Source: JACVRW01 sp046735115 (GTDB taxonomy: Bacteria > Actinomycetota > Thermoleophilia > Solirubrobacterales > Thermoleophilaceae). From it: a DNA stretch of 64,000 nucleotides. This document shows, piece by piece, positions 24,110 to 32,509 of this stretch (the first letter of the stretch is position 1; every line of letters starts with the position of its first letter). The notes beneath the pieces are model-generated. The model was given only the letters and a program-made list of their open reading frames with translations, did no database searches and had not been told where the DNA came from. The stretch lies in contig JBKPSR010000012.1 of the NCBI GenBank assembly GCA_046735115.1, positions 1 to 64,000 of the forward strand, read 5' to 3'. A program made the translations under genes and the position numbers.

Positions 24110-25150
24110 GTGACGATCGAGGAGGCGCAGCGGCTCTGGCAGCCGGAGACCCTCTATCTGAACACCGCGAGTTACGGGCTCCCGCCGGCTCCGGGGTGGG
24201 AGGCGCTACGGGCCGTGCTCGCCGACTGGCGGGGAGGGCGCACCAGCTGGGAGGGCTGGGGCGACTCCACCGAGGCGGCCCGGGCCTCGTTCGCGCGGCT
24301 CGTCGGCGTGCCGACCGAGTGGATCGCCACCGGCGCGAACACCTCCACCATGGTCGGCCTCGTGGCGGCGTCGCTGCCGGATGGCGCGCGCGTGGTGTCC
24401 GCAGAGCCGGAGTTCACCTCGCTGCTGTGGCCGTTCCTCGCACAGGGCCGCGGGATCGAGGTCGAGTGCGTCCAGGTTCTCGACCTCGCGGAATCGGTGG
24501 ACGAGCGCACCGACGTCGTCGCGCTGAGCGCGGTCCAGTCCTCAACGGGCGAGGTCGCCGACCTGGACACCGTCATCGACGCCGCGGCCGCGCATGACGC
24601 CCTGGTCGTCGTGGACGCGACGCAGGCGTGCGGCTGGCTGCCCATCGACGCGACGCGGATCCACATGCTCGCCTGCAGCGCGTACAAGTGGCTCTGCTCG
24701 CCGCGCGGAACCGCGTTCATGAGCGTCCGGCCGGAGCTCCAGGAACGGCTCACGCCGCACGCGGCCGGCTGGTACGCGGGCGAGGATCCACACGCCTCCT
24801 ACTACGGCCCGCCGCTCCGCCTGGCCCGCGACGCGCGCCGCTTCGACGTGAGCCCCGCCTGGTTCCCGTGGGTGGCCACCGCCCCGACGCTCGACGTCCT
24901 GCTCGACATCGGCATCGACGCGATCCACGAGCACGACCTCGGCCTGGCCAACCGCTTCCGAGCAGGCCTGGACCTGCCGCCCGGGGACTCGGCGATCGTG
25001 TCCGCCGAGCTGCCGGACGCGGAGGAGCGCCTCCGCGGCTCGCGAGTCATGGCGGCCGCACGCGCGGGACTGCTCCGCACGTCGTGGCACGTCTACAACA
25101 CGGACGACGACGTGCAGGAAATGCTGGAGCTCCTCGGCAGGCCCGGCTAG
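24110..25150 (+). CDS. Class V aminotransferase-fold PLP enzyme
   Basis: A 346-residue fold-type I enzyme of the NifS/CsdB group. It has LYLNTASYGLPP, the PLP-binding pair VVVDATQACGWLPID, and the Schiff-base lysine in SAYKWLCSPRGTAF. The cysteine-desulfurase active-site loop with its catalytic Cys is not recognisable, so a lyase, epimerase or kynureninase-type reaction is more likely than desulfuration. EgtE-like hercynylcysteine sulfoxide lyase is one possibility but no egtABCD genes are present. It starts with GTG at 24110 just after the tandem repeat. Its TAG and that of convergent ftsH coincide in CTAG. Confidence 0.85.
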   Translation: MTIEEAQRLWQPETLYLNTASYGLPPAPGWEALRAVLADWRGGRTSWEGWGDSTEAARASFARLVGVPTEWIATGANTSTMVGLVAASLPDGARVVSAEPEFTSLLWPFLAQGRGIEVECVQVLDLAESVDERTDVVALSAVQSSTGEVADLDTVIDAAAAHDALVVVDATQACGWLPIDATRIHMLACSAYKWLCSPRGTAFMSVRPELQERLTPHAAGWYAGEDPHASYYGPPLRLARDARRFDVSPAWFPWVATAPTLDVLLDIGIDAIHEHDLGLANRFRAGLDLPPGDSAIVSAELPDAEERLRGSRVMAAARAGLLRTSWHVYNTDDDVQEMLELLGRPG

Positions 25151-27123
25151 AGCTTCTGCGGCCCGCGCGGCGGGTCGTCCGCGCGCATGTCCGCGGCGCC
25201 GCCGGCAAGGCCGGGGCGGGGCAGCTTCGGTGCGGGCGCGGGCGCCGGCTTGCGCTCCGGCGCCTCGGGCGCGGGCGGCGGCGGCACCGGCACGGCCGGT
25301 TCCTCAGCGCCGAAGACCTCTTCCTCGGTCTTCCCCTGGAGCAGCTCGATGAACTGCTCGCGCTCGATCGTCTCGCGGCGCAGCAGGATCTCCGAGGTCA
25401 CGTCGAGCTTCTCGCGATGCTCCTCCAGCACAGCGCGCGCCGTCTGGTGCGCCTCCTCGACGATGCGGCGGATCTCGTCGTCGATCTCGCGGGCGATCTC
25501 GTCCGAGTAGTCCGGCTCCGAGGAGAACTCGCGACCCAGGAACGGCTGGCCGTGGTCGTGGCCGAACACGCGCGGCCCGAGCTTCTCCGACATGCCGAAG
25601 CGCATGACCATCTGCTTGGCGGTAGCGGTGACCTTCTCGAGGTCGTTCGACGCGCCCGTCGTGACCTCGCCGAACACGATCTCCTCGGCCGCGCGGCCGC
25701 CGAGCGTCATCGCCATCGTGTCGGACAGCTCGGCGCGCGTCGTGAGGAACTTGTCCTCGGTCGGCAGCGAGATCGTGTAGCCGAGCGCCTGGCCGCGCGA
25801 GATCACCGAGATCTTGTGGACCGGGTCGGTGTTCTCGAGGTAGTGCGCCACCAGCGCGTGGCCCATCTCGTGGAAGGCTGTGACGCGGCGCTCCTTCTCG
25901 GACATCACGCGGGTCTTCTTCTCCGGCCCCGCGATCACGCGCATGATCCCCTCCTCCAGCTGGAGGTGGTCGATCTCGCGCTTGCCCTGGCGGGCCGCGA
26001 GCAGCGCGGCCTCGTTCACCAGGTTCTGGAGGTCGGCGCCGGTGAAGCCGGGGGTCTGGCCCGCGAGCACGTCCAGGTCGATGGCCTTCGCGAGAGGCTT
26101 GCCGCGCGTGTGGACCTGGAGGATCTTCTGGCGCCCCTTCCGGTCGGGCCGGTCGACCACGATCTGGCGGTCGAAGCGGCCCGGGCGGAGCAGCGCCGGG
26201 TCGAGGATGTCCGGGCGGTTCGTGGCGGCGATGAGGATGATGTTGTCCTTCATCTCGAAGCCGTCCATCTCGACGAGCAGCTGGTTCAGGGTCTGCTCGC
26301 GCTCGTCGTGGCCGCCGCCGAGCCCGGCGCCGCGGTGACGGCCCACGGCGTCGATCTCGTCCATGAAGATGATGCAGGGCGAGTTCTGCTTCGCCTGCTC
26401 GAACAAGTCACGCACGCGCGAGGCGCCGACGCCCACGAACATCTCGACGAAGTCGGAGCCCGAGATCGAGAAGAACGGCACGCCGGCCTCGCCCGCGACG
26501 GCGCGCGCGAGCAGCGTCTTGCCGGTGCCCGGCGGGCCGTACAGCAGCACGCCCTTGGGGATGCGGGCGCCGAGCGCTTGGAACTTCTTCGGGTTCTCGA
26601 GGAACTCCTTGATCTCATGGAGTTCCTCCACGGCTTCGTCCACGCCGGCGACATCGCGGAAGGTGATCTTCGGCGAGTCGACCGACATCCGCTTCGCGCG
26701 CGACTTCCCGAAGGACATCACCTTCGAGCCGCCCCCCTGCATCTGATTGATGATGAACAGCCAGAACAGCAGGAAGATCACGAAGGGCAGGATGTACGTG
26801 AGGGCCGTGAGCCAGCCCGATCCCCCCTTCGGCTTCACGTCGACGGTCGAGTGCGCCGCCTGCAGCTTGTTGACGAGGCTCTGCTCGGTGTTGTCCGGGT
26901 AGGCGGTCTGGTACTTGCGGCCGTCCTTGAGCTCGACGTCGACGCGGTTGTTCTTCGTCGACAGCGTCGCGCTCTTGACGTCGCCCCTCTGAACCTGCGT
27001 AAGGAAGGTCGAGTACGAGGGCGGTTCGGTGCGGTCGCCAGGGCTGATCAGCCTCTGGGCGAAGAACGCGAGAACCACCACAATCAGGATCGGGAATGCG
27101 GCGCTCTTGAAGAATCTGCTCAC
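25147..27123 (-). CDS. ftsH: ATP-dependent zinc metalloprotease FtsH
   Basis: A membrane-bound AAA+ protease for quality control of membrane proteins. Two transmembrane helices flank a periplasmic loop (about residues 8-27 and 103-127). The AAA domain has Walker A GPPGTGKT, Walker B IIFMDEIDAVG and the second region of homology near NRPDILDPALLRPGRFD. The peptidase domain has HEMGH and a later Asp in TTGASNDLEKVT. The C-terminal ~65 residues are Pro/Ala-rich. The start is TTG 27129 or GTG 27123; I chose the latter. hpt lies upstream, a common bacterial neighbour. Confidence 0.97.
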   Translation of the reverse strand: MSRFFKSAAFPILIVVVLAFFAQRLISPGDRTEPPSYSTFLTQVQRGDVKSATLSTKNNRVDVELKDGRKYQTAYPDNTEQSLVNKLQAAHSTVDVKPKGGSGWLTALTYILPFVIFLLFWLFIINQMQGGGSKVMSFGKSRAKRMSVDSPKITFRDVAGVDEAVEELHEIKEFLENPKKFQALGARIPKGVLLYGPPGTGKTLLARAVAGEAGVPFFSISGSDFVEMFVGVGASRVRDLFEQAKQNSPCIIFMDEIDAVGRHRGAGLGGGHDEREQTLNQLLVEMDGFEMKDNIILIAATNRPDILDPALLRPGRFDRQIVVDRPDRKGRQKILQVHTRGKPLAKAIDLDVLAGQTPGFTGADLQNLVNEAALLAARQGKREIDHLQLEEGIMRVIAGPEKKTRVMSEKERRVTAFHEMGHALVAHYLENTDPVHKISVISRGQALGYTISLPTEDKFLTTRAELSDTMAMTLGGRAAEEIVFGEVTTGASNDLEKVTATAKQMVMRFGMSEKLGPRVFGHDHGQPFLGREFSSEPDYSDEIAREIDDEIRRIVEEAHQTARAVLEEHREKLDVTSEILLRRETIEREQFIELLQGKTEEEVFGAEEPAVPVPPPPAPEAPERKPAPAPAPKLPRPGLAGGAADMRADDPPRGPQKL

Positions 27124-27210
27124 GGCCAATTGCCCTGCGAATGGGTGAAACCCAAGCGTAGCAGTGGTGTATATGCCTGATTCGGCGCTTTGGCGCTCGA
27201 AACCTGCGCT

Positions 27211-27744
27211 CTACGACTCGTTCAACACCGCCACGTAGGGCAGGTTCCGGTAGCGCTCGGCGTGGTCCAGGCCGTAGCCGATCGCGAACCGATTGGGGAT
27301 CTCGAACCCGACGTAGCGGATCGGCATGTCCACCTCGCGGCGGTCGGGCTTGGTCAGGAGCGCGCACACCTCGAGCGACGCCGGCGAGCGCGCGCCCAGC
27401 ATCCGGAACAGGTAGCTGAGCGTTAGGCCGGAGTCGACGATGTCCTCGACGATCAGCACGTGGCGGCCCTCGATCGACGCGTCGAGGTCCTTGAGGATGC
27501 GCACGACGCCCGACGAGTCGGTCGACGACCCGTACGACGACACCGCCATGAAGTCCACCTCGCAGTCCACCTCGAGCTGGCGCATGAGGTCGGCGAGGAA
27601 GAAGACGGCCCCCTTCAGCACGCCGATCAGGAGCACGTCCTTCCCGGCGTAGTCGGCGGAGATCTGCTCAGCGAGCTCGCTGACCCGGTGCGCGAGCTCA
27701 TCCGGCTGGACGAGGATCTCTCCGACGTTCGAGTTGGTCGTCAT
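27211..27744 (-). CDS. hpt: Hypoxanthine phosphoribosyltransferase
   Basis: Salvages hypoxanthine and guanine to IMP and GMP using PRPP. The PRPP-binding motif VLIVEDIVDSGLTL is present, with IGVLKGAVFFLADL near the N-terminus and the base-contact region YVGFEIPNRFAIGYGLD. The 177-residue length is typical. Downstream is ftsH. Upstream on the same strand are guanine deaminase and LOG, a purine-base set, with only 42 bases between guaD and hpt. Confidence 0.96.
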   Translation of the reverse strand: MTTNSNVGEILVQPDELAHRVSELAEQISADYAGKDVLLIGVLKGAVFFLADLMRQLEVDCEVDFMAVSSYGSSTDSSGVVRILKDLDASIEGRHVLIVEDIVDSGLTLSYLFRMLGARSPASLEVCALLTKPDRREVDMPIRYVGFEIPNRFAIGYGLDHAERYRNLPYVAVLNES

Positions 27745-27786
27745 CTGGCTCGCAGGAGGGTACCTCCGCGGGCATCCATGCCCGCG

Positions 27787-29154
27787 CTATGACGCCGACG
27801 GCGACCTCCCGTCGCCGAGATCGTGGTCGTAAACGCGGTCGCCTCCCACCCAGGTGCCGGCGACGGTCTCCTCGCGCGCGAGAGTGATAAGGGCCCCCAG
27901 CGCCTGCTCGCCGGACTCGGAGCGGGCGATCGTGGCCGCCAGCGTGCTGCCCTCGGGCGGCCGCAGGAGCATGAGATCGGCGCTGCGGCCCGGGGTGAGG
28001 TCGCCGGCCACGTCGCCGACGCCGAGCACCCCCGCGCCGGCGCGCGTCGCAAGCCACAGCAGGTGAGGCGGTGAGAGGCGGACGCCGTCGGGTGTGATCA
28101 TCTGGCCCCCGTAGGCCGAGAGCCCCTCCTTCAGCACGCTGAGCCCGGCTCCCGCACCGACGTCCGTGCCCAGACCGAAGCGCACGCCGTGGTCGAGGTG
28201 GCGCCGCATCGGGAAGATGCCACTGCCCAGGAAGCCGTTGCTGGACGGGCAGTGCGCCACCCGGGTTCCGGATGCGGCCATGCGCGCAAGCTCCGCGTCT
28301 GTCGTGAGCACGCTGTGGGCCAGGACCGCGCGCTCGCCCACCAGGCCGTGGCTTTCGTAGGTCTCCAGGTAGTCGCTAGCTCCGTCGAACAGGTCGAGCA
28401 CCTCCCTGACCTCCTTGCGGTTCTCGTTGATGTGGCTCGTGACGAGCGCGCCGTCGTGCTCGGCTGCAAGCGACCCACACGATTCGAGCATCGCGTCCGA
28501 GCACGAGATCGAGAAGCGCGGCGTGACGGCGTAGCGGAGCCGGCCCCGGCCGTGCCAGCGGCGGGCGAGCGCGAGCCCGGCGTCGTGGGCCTCCTCGGGT
28601 GTTGCGTGCAGTTCGGGCAGGAGATTGCGGTCGGAGACGACGAGCCCGCTTGCGATCCGCAAGCCGCTGTCCGCCGCGGCAGCGAAGAAGGCGTCCTGGG
28701 CGTCGGCGAAGTGCGAGCCGAACACGAGCGCCGTCGTGGTGCCGTTGGCCGCCAGGCCGTGGAGGAAGTCGCGCGCCAGCGGGCGCGCGTAGTCGAGGTC
28801 GGCGAGCTTGGCTTCCTCGGGAAGGGTGCGCGTCCGGAGCCAGTCGAGCAGCTCGAGGCCCATGGCGCCGATGGCTCCGAGCTGCGGCCAGTGCACGTGC
28901 GTGTCGACGAGCCCGGGGAGCAGGAAGGCCTCGCGCTCGTCGACGATTTCGGCGTCCGGATGGGTCGCCGAGACCTCGGTGAAGTCGCCGGTGGCGACGA
29001 TGTGGCCATCCGCGAACGCAACCGCACCGTTCTCGTAAGACTCGAGCGCACTTCCGTCACCCTCGAACGGATCGCGCGGGGTGTGGAGTACACGCGCGCG
29101 GATGAGCGTCGCGGCCGCGACGCCGGGGTCGCCCGTGGGCGGCACCTCCGCCAC
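27787..29154 (-). CDS. guaD: Guanine deaminase
   Basis: An amidohydrolase converting guanine to xanthine. Metal ligands: the HxH of PGLVDTHVHWPQ, the His in SHINEN, a later His in VLAHSVL, and the Asp of GLGTDVGAGAGLS. The motif CPSSNGFLGSG is characteristic of guanine deaminases and their close relatives. The protein has 455 residues. Its GTG follows the LOG stop directly (TGAGTG), so they are coupled. A related substrate such as another aminopurine is possible. Confidence 0.9.
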   Translation of the reverse strand: MAEVPPTGDPGVAAATLIRARVLHTPRDPFEGDGSALESYENGAVAFADGHIVATGDFTEVSATHPDAEIVDEREAFLLPGLVDTHVHWPQLGAIGAMGLELLDWLRTRTLPEEAKLADLDYARPLARDFLHGLAANGTTTALVFGSHFADAQDAFFAAAADSGLRIASGLVVSDRNLLPELHATPEEAHDAGLALARRWHGRGRLRYAVTPRFSISCSDAMLESCGSLAAEHDGALVTSHINENRKEVREVLDLFDGASDYLETYESHGLVGERAVLAHSVLTTDAELARMAASGTRVAHCPSSNGFLGSGIFPMRRHLDHGVRFGLGTDVGAGAGLSVLKEGLSAYGGQMITPDGVRLSPPHLLWLATRAGAGVLGVGDVAGDLTPGRSADLMLLRPPEGSTLAATIARSESGEQALGALITLAREETVAGTWVGGDRVYDHDLGDGRSPSAS

Positions 29155-29769
29155 TCAGGTCTCCTCGCGATCGATCCACTTCGGGACGACGGCCTGTGGC
29201 TCGAAGTTTTGGAGGCGCTCGAGGAGGGTCGCAGGCTTGCTGTCGACTAGCAGCAGCGCGCGCGTCTCCTCGCGAAGGAAGCGCTCGCCTACAGCGTGCG
29301 ACAGGAAGTCCTCGATGCCGTCGTAGTAGCCCTCGACGTTCAGGAGCGCGCAGGGCTTCTGGTGCAGGCCAAGCTGAGCCCACGTGTAGACCTCGAAGAG
29401 CTCCTCGAGCGTGCCGATGCCGCCCGGCAGCGCGATGAAGGCGTCGGCGAGGTCCGCCATCAGCGCCTTGCGCTCGTGCATGGAGCCGACCACGCGCATG
29501 TCTGTCACGTCGCGATGCGCGATCTCGCGGTCGACGAGCGAGCGTGGGATCACGCCCGTGAGCTCGCCGCCCTCGGCAATCACGGCGTCGGCGAGCGCGC
29601 CCATCAGCCCCACGCCTCCGCCGCCGTAGACCACCCCGATCCCCTCCGCCGCGAGCAGACGCGCGAGCTGCGCGGTGGCCTCGCGGTACGCCGGCCGGGC
29701 GCCCGGGCTCGCCCCACAGAAGACGCAGATCCGCTCCACGCGCGGCAGGCTAGATTGTTCGGCCGCCAT
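29155..29769 (-). CDS. LOG family protein (TIGR00730), nucleoside 5'-monophosphate phosphoribohydrolase
   Basis: A 204-residue Rossmann-like protein with CVFCGASPG, VYGGGGVGLMGALADA and the catalytic motif MHERKALMADLADAFIALPGGIGTLEEL. LOG enzymes cleave AMP-type nucleotides to base plus ribose phosphate. The ATG at 29769 has GGGAGG five bases ahead, located inside the opposite gene. That ATG overlaps the ATG of the divergent TrpF-like gene in the four bases CATG. Coupled to guaD, it fits release of free purine bases. Confidence 0.92.
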   Translation of the reverse strand: MAAEQSSLPRVERICVFCGASPGARPAYREATAQLARLLAAEGIGVVYGGGGVGLMGALADAVIAEGGELTGVIPRSLVDREIAHRDVTDMRVVGSMHERKALMADLADAFIALPGGIGTLEELFEVYTWAQLGLHQKPCALLNVEGYYDGIEDFLSHAVGERFLREETRALLLVDSKPATLLERLQNFEPQAVVPKWIDREET

Positions 29770-30433
29770 GCAGCCTCCCAGCTTCACCCGCGTGAAGGTC
29801 TGCTGCATGCAGAGCATCGACGAAGTCTGGATGGCGATCGACGCCGGCGCGTCGGCGATCGGACTCGTCTCGCCGATGCCGAGCGGCCCGGGGCCGATCT
29901 CGAATGAGAAAGCAGCGGAGATCGCGGCAGAGGTGCCGCCGGGCATCGACGCGTTTCTGCTTACGCCGCTTCAGACCGTGGAGGAGCTGGTCGAACAGAA
30001 CCGGCTTGTCAGGGCGCGGACACTGCAGCTCGTCGACGAGCTCCCCGTTGGCGCACACGCCGAGCTGCGACGCGCCATGCCCGGCGTGAAGCTCGTGCAG
30101 GTCATCCACGTGGTTGCGCCCAAGTCGGTGGAGGAGGCGATCTCGGTGGCGCCCGAAGTCGACGCGATCTTGCTCGACTCCGGGAACCCGTCGCTTGAGG
30201 TGAAGGAGCTCGGCGGCACCGGCCGGCGCCACGACTGGGCGCTCAGCCGCAGTATCCGCGAGGCGGTCGACGTTCCTGTCTGGCTGGCCGGCGGCCTTAA
30301 CCCCGACAACGCGCGCGAGGCGATCGAGACCGTGCAGCCGTTCGCACTCGACGTCTGCAGCGGTCTCCGGACCGGCGAGGGCTACGACCTAGACCAGGAC
30401 AAGCTGGACCGCTTCATGGCGGCCGTCAGGTAA
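29768..30433 (+). CDS. TrpF-like phosphoribosylanthranilate isomerase family protein
   Basis: A 221-residue TIM-barrel protein. The N-terminus FTRVKVCCMQSIDEVWMAIDAGASAIG-like segment and the phosphate loops LAGGLNPDNAREAIE and ALDVCSGLRTGEGYDLD match PRA isomerase. The expected general base Cys lies in KVCC and the Asp in LLDSG. No other trp gene is near, so a substrate other than phosphoribosylanthranilate is possible. It has no Shine-Dalgarno sequence. A possible -10 (TAGATT, 29751) ends 11 bases before the ATG, so the mRNA leader would be very short. The end overlaps deoB by eight bases. Confidence 0.82.
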   Translation: MQPPSFTRVKVCCMQSIDEVWMAIDAGASAIGLVSPMPSGPGPISNEKAAEIAAEVPPGIDAFLLTPLQTVEELVEQNRLVRARTLQLVDELPVGAHAELRRAMPGVKLVQVIHVVAPKSVEEAISVAPEVDAILLDSGNPSLEVKELGGTGRRHDWALSRSIREAVDVPVWLAGGLNPDNAREAIETVQPFALDVCSGLRTGEGYDLDQDKLDRFMAAVR

Positions 30434-31574
30434 AGGCGTCGCCCGGCAGGCCTGGTGCGTCGCGGCCGGTGAGCCAGCGGAGCACGCTTGCGCCCACGTC
30501 CGAGAGCGGCCCGTCGTGGCGCCGGCCATCGCCGCCCGCGAAGCGGGCGAGGAGCGGTGCGTACTCGCGCGTGTGGTCAGTGTGGTCGACGTTCGGGTCC
30601 ACACCGTGGTCGGCCGTGAGGACGAGCAGATCGTCGTCGCGGAGCAGCCCGAGCCAGCGGGCCGCGGCGTCGTCGATCTCCTTCAGGGCCTCGTGGAAGC
30701 CCTCCACGTCGTGGCGGTGACCGTAGACCTGGTCCGTCTCCACGAGGTTGACGAAGATCAACCCTTGCTCCAACTCCTCCAGGAGCCGCGTGGTCGAGGC
30801 AATGCCCTTCGCGTTCGTCGCGCCCTCGTGCTTCTCGGTGATGCCCACGCCGGCGAACAGGTCGCGGATCTTCCCCACGGCGTGCACTTCGAGGCCCGCG
30901 TCCTGGATCTCCTCGAGGTACGAGCGCCCGGGGGGCGGCGCCGCGTAGTCGCGGCGGCCCTCGCGACGCCTGAAGCTCCCCGGCTCGCCCTCGAACGGCC
31001 GCGCGATCACTCGCCCGACCGCGTGCTCGCCCGTCATCACCTCGCGCGCGGCCTCGCAGGCCGCGTACAGATCAGGCTCGGACACGACGTCCACATGCGC
31101 CGCGAGCTGGAGCACCGAGTCGGCGGACGTGTACAGGATCACCTCGCCAGTCTCGAGGTGGTGCCTGCCGAAGTCCTCGATCACCTCCGTGCCGCTGTAG
31201 GGCCTGTTGCAGCAGAAGCGGAGGCCCGTCGCCTCCTCGACCCGGCTGATGACGTCCGTCGGGAAGCCGTGCGGATAGGTCGGCAGCGGGCGCTCCGGCA
31301 CCACGCCCATAAGCTCCCAGTGCCCCGTGGTCGACTCCTTGCCGGGCCCGAGCGGATGGAGCCGCCCGTGCACGACCGGATGGTCCGCCGGCGGCACGCC
31401 CTGGAGCGGGATGATCGAGCCGAGCCCGAGCTCTCCAAGGGTCGGCAGGTCGAGCCCGCCCACCCGCTCCGACAGGTGGCCGAGCGTGTTCGAGCCGGCG
31501 TCGCCGTAGTCCGCGGCGTCCGGCAGCTCCCCGGCGCCGCACGCGTCAAGGACGATGACGGTCGCACGTGCCAT
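30426..31574 (-). CDS. deoB: Phosphopentomutase
   Basis: Interconverts (deoxy)ribose 1- and 5-phosphates, linking nucleoside phosphorolysis to DeoC and PRPP. Alkaline-phosphatase-fold motifs are IVLDACGAGELPDA, the phospho-threonine region GKESTTGHWELMG, and metal sites in TADHGVDPN and HTDHTREYAP. The 382-residue length fits. I chose ATG 31574, at the first metal-binding strand. On the minus strand a CATAAT lies nine bases ahead, so a very short leader is likely. It is divergent from deoC. Confidence 0.96.
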   Translation of the reverse strand: MARATVIVLDACGAGELPDAADYGDAGSNTLGHLSERVGGLDLPTLGELGLGSIIPLQGVPPADHPVVHGRLHPLGPGKESTTGHWELMGVVPERPLPTYPHGFPTDVISRVEEATGLRFCCNRPYSGTEVIEDFGRHHLETGEVILYTSADSVLQLAAHVDVVSEPDLYAACEAAREVMTGEHAVGRVIARPFEGEPGSFRRREGRRDYAAPPPGRSYLEEIQDAGLEVHAVGKIRDLFAGVGITEKHEGATNAKGIASTTRLLEELEQGLIFVNLVETDQVYGHRHDVEGFHEALKEIDDAAARWLGLLRDDDLLVLTADHGVDPNVDHTDHTREYAPLLARFAGGDGRRHDGPLSDVGASVLRWLTGRDAPGLPGDAFT

Positions 31575-31618
31575 TGCGCCGCGATTATGTCGAGGCCGCG
31601 CTCCGCCATACTCAAGGG

Positions 31619-32506
31619 GTGATTCGCCGCCTTCCTCACGTCGATCGCGTGGGCATCGAGGAGCGCGCAGCAACGCTCGGCAAGCGCTCCATCAAGACCA
31701 CCGCCAAGCAACAGGGAATCCGCATGGCGGTGTCGATGGTCGATCTCACCACCCTGGAGGGCTCCGACACCCCCGGGAAGGTGCGCCACTTGTGCGCCAA
31801 GGCGGTCTGCCCGGCGCCGGCGATGCCGGAGATCCCCTCGGTGGCGGCCGTCTGCGTGTACCCGTCGCTGGTGGGCGTCGCGCGCGAGGCGCTCGACGGC
31901 ACCGGGGTGAAGGCCGCTTCGGTGGCGACCGCGTTCCCCTCGGGCCAGGCGTCGCTCGACGTGAAGCTGCGCGACACCGAGGAGGCCGTCGCCGCGGGCG
32001 CCGACGAGATCGACATGGTCATCTCGCGCGAGGCCTTCTTGGCCGGAGACGACGCGCGCGTGATGGAGGAGATCGTCCGCGTGAAGGACGTGTGCGGCGA
32101 CGCTCACCTGAAGGTGATCATCGAGACCGCCGAGCTCGGCTCATACGACCACGTTCGCCACGCGTCGATGCTCTCGATGGAGGCCGGCGCCGACTTCATC
32201 AAGACCTCCACCGGGAAGGCGGCCACGGGCGCCACGCCCGGCGTCGTCCTCGTGATGCTCGAGGCGATCCGCGACTACGTGGACCGCACCGGTCGCGTCG
32301 TGGGGATGAAGGCGGCGGGCGGTGTCTCGAACAGCAAGTCGGCGCTCCACATGCTGGTGCTCGTGAAGGAGACGCTCGGCGACGAGTGGCTCACAAACGA
32401 GCGCTTCCGGATCGGCGCGTCGTCGCTTCTGAACGACCTGCTGATGCAGTACCAGAAGACAGAGACCGGGCGCTACGCACGCCCGGAGGACTTTTCGAAG
32501 GAGTAG
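31619..32506 (+). CDS. deoC: Deoxyribose-phosphate aldolase
   Basis: Splits 2-deoxyribose 5-phosphate to acetaldehyde and glyceraldehyde 3-phosphate. About 295 residues with the strand EIDMVISREAFL, the Schiff-base lysine in DFIKTSTGK and the second lysine in VGMKAAGGVS. It is longer than E. coli DeoC and resembles the larger actinobacterial/animal form. GTG 31619 follows a possible -10 (CATACT) by six bases, suggesting a leaderless transcript; a GTG at 31568 would overlap the deoB start. Two ALDH-type genes follow within four bases. Confidence 0.95.
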   Translation: MIRRLPHVDRVGIEERAATLGKRSIKTTAKQQGIRMAVSMVDLTTLEGSDTPGKVRHLCAKAVCPAPAMPEIPSVAAVCVYPSLVGVAREALDGTGVKAASVATAFPSGQASLDVKLRDTEEAVAAGADEIDMVISREAFLAGDDARVMEEIVRVKDVCGDAHLKVIIETAELGSYDHVRHASMLSMEAGADFIKTSTGKAATGATPGVVLVMLEAIRDYVDRTGRVVGMKAAGGVSNSKSALHMLVLVKETLGDEWLTNERFRIGASSLLNDLLMQYQKTETGRYARPEDFSKE

Positions 32507-32509
32507 AGC

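Noticed and set aside
24628..27180. An 850-codon open frame on the plus strand
   Set aside because: It lies antisense to ftsH and the end of the class V gene. Its Arg/Val/His-rich composition is what high-GC antisense frames give, and it lacks any family motif.
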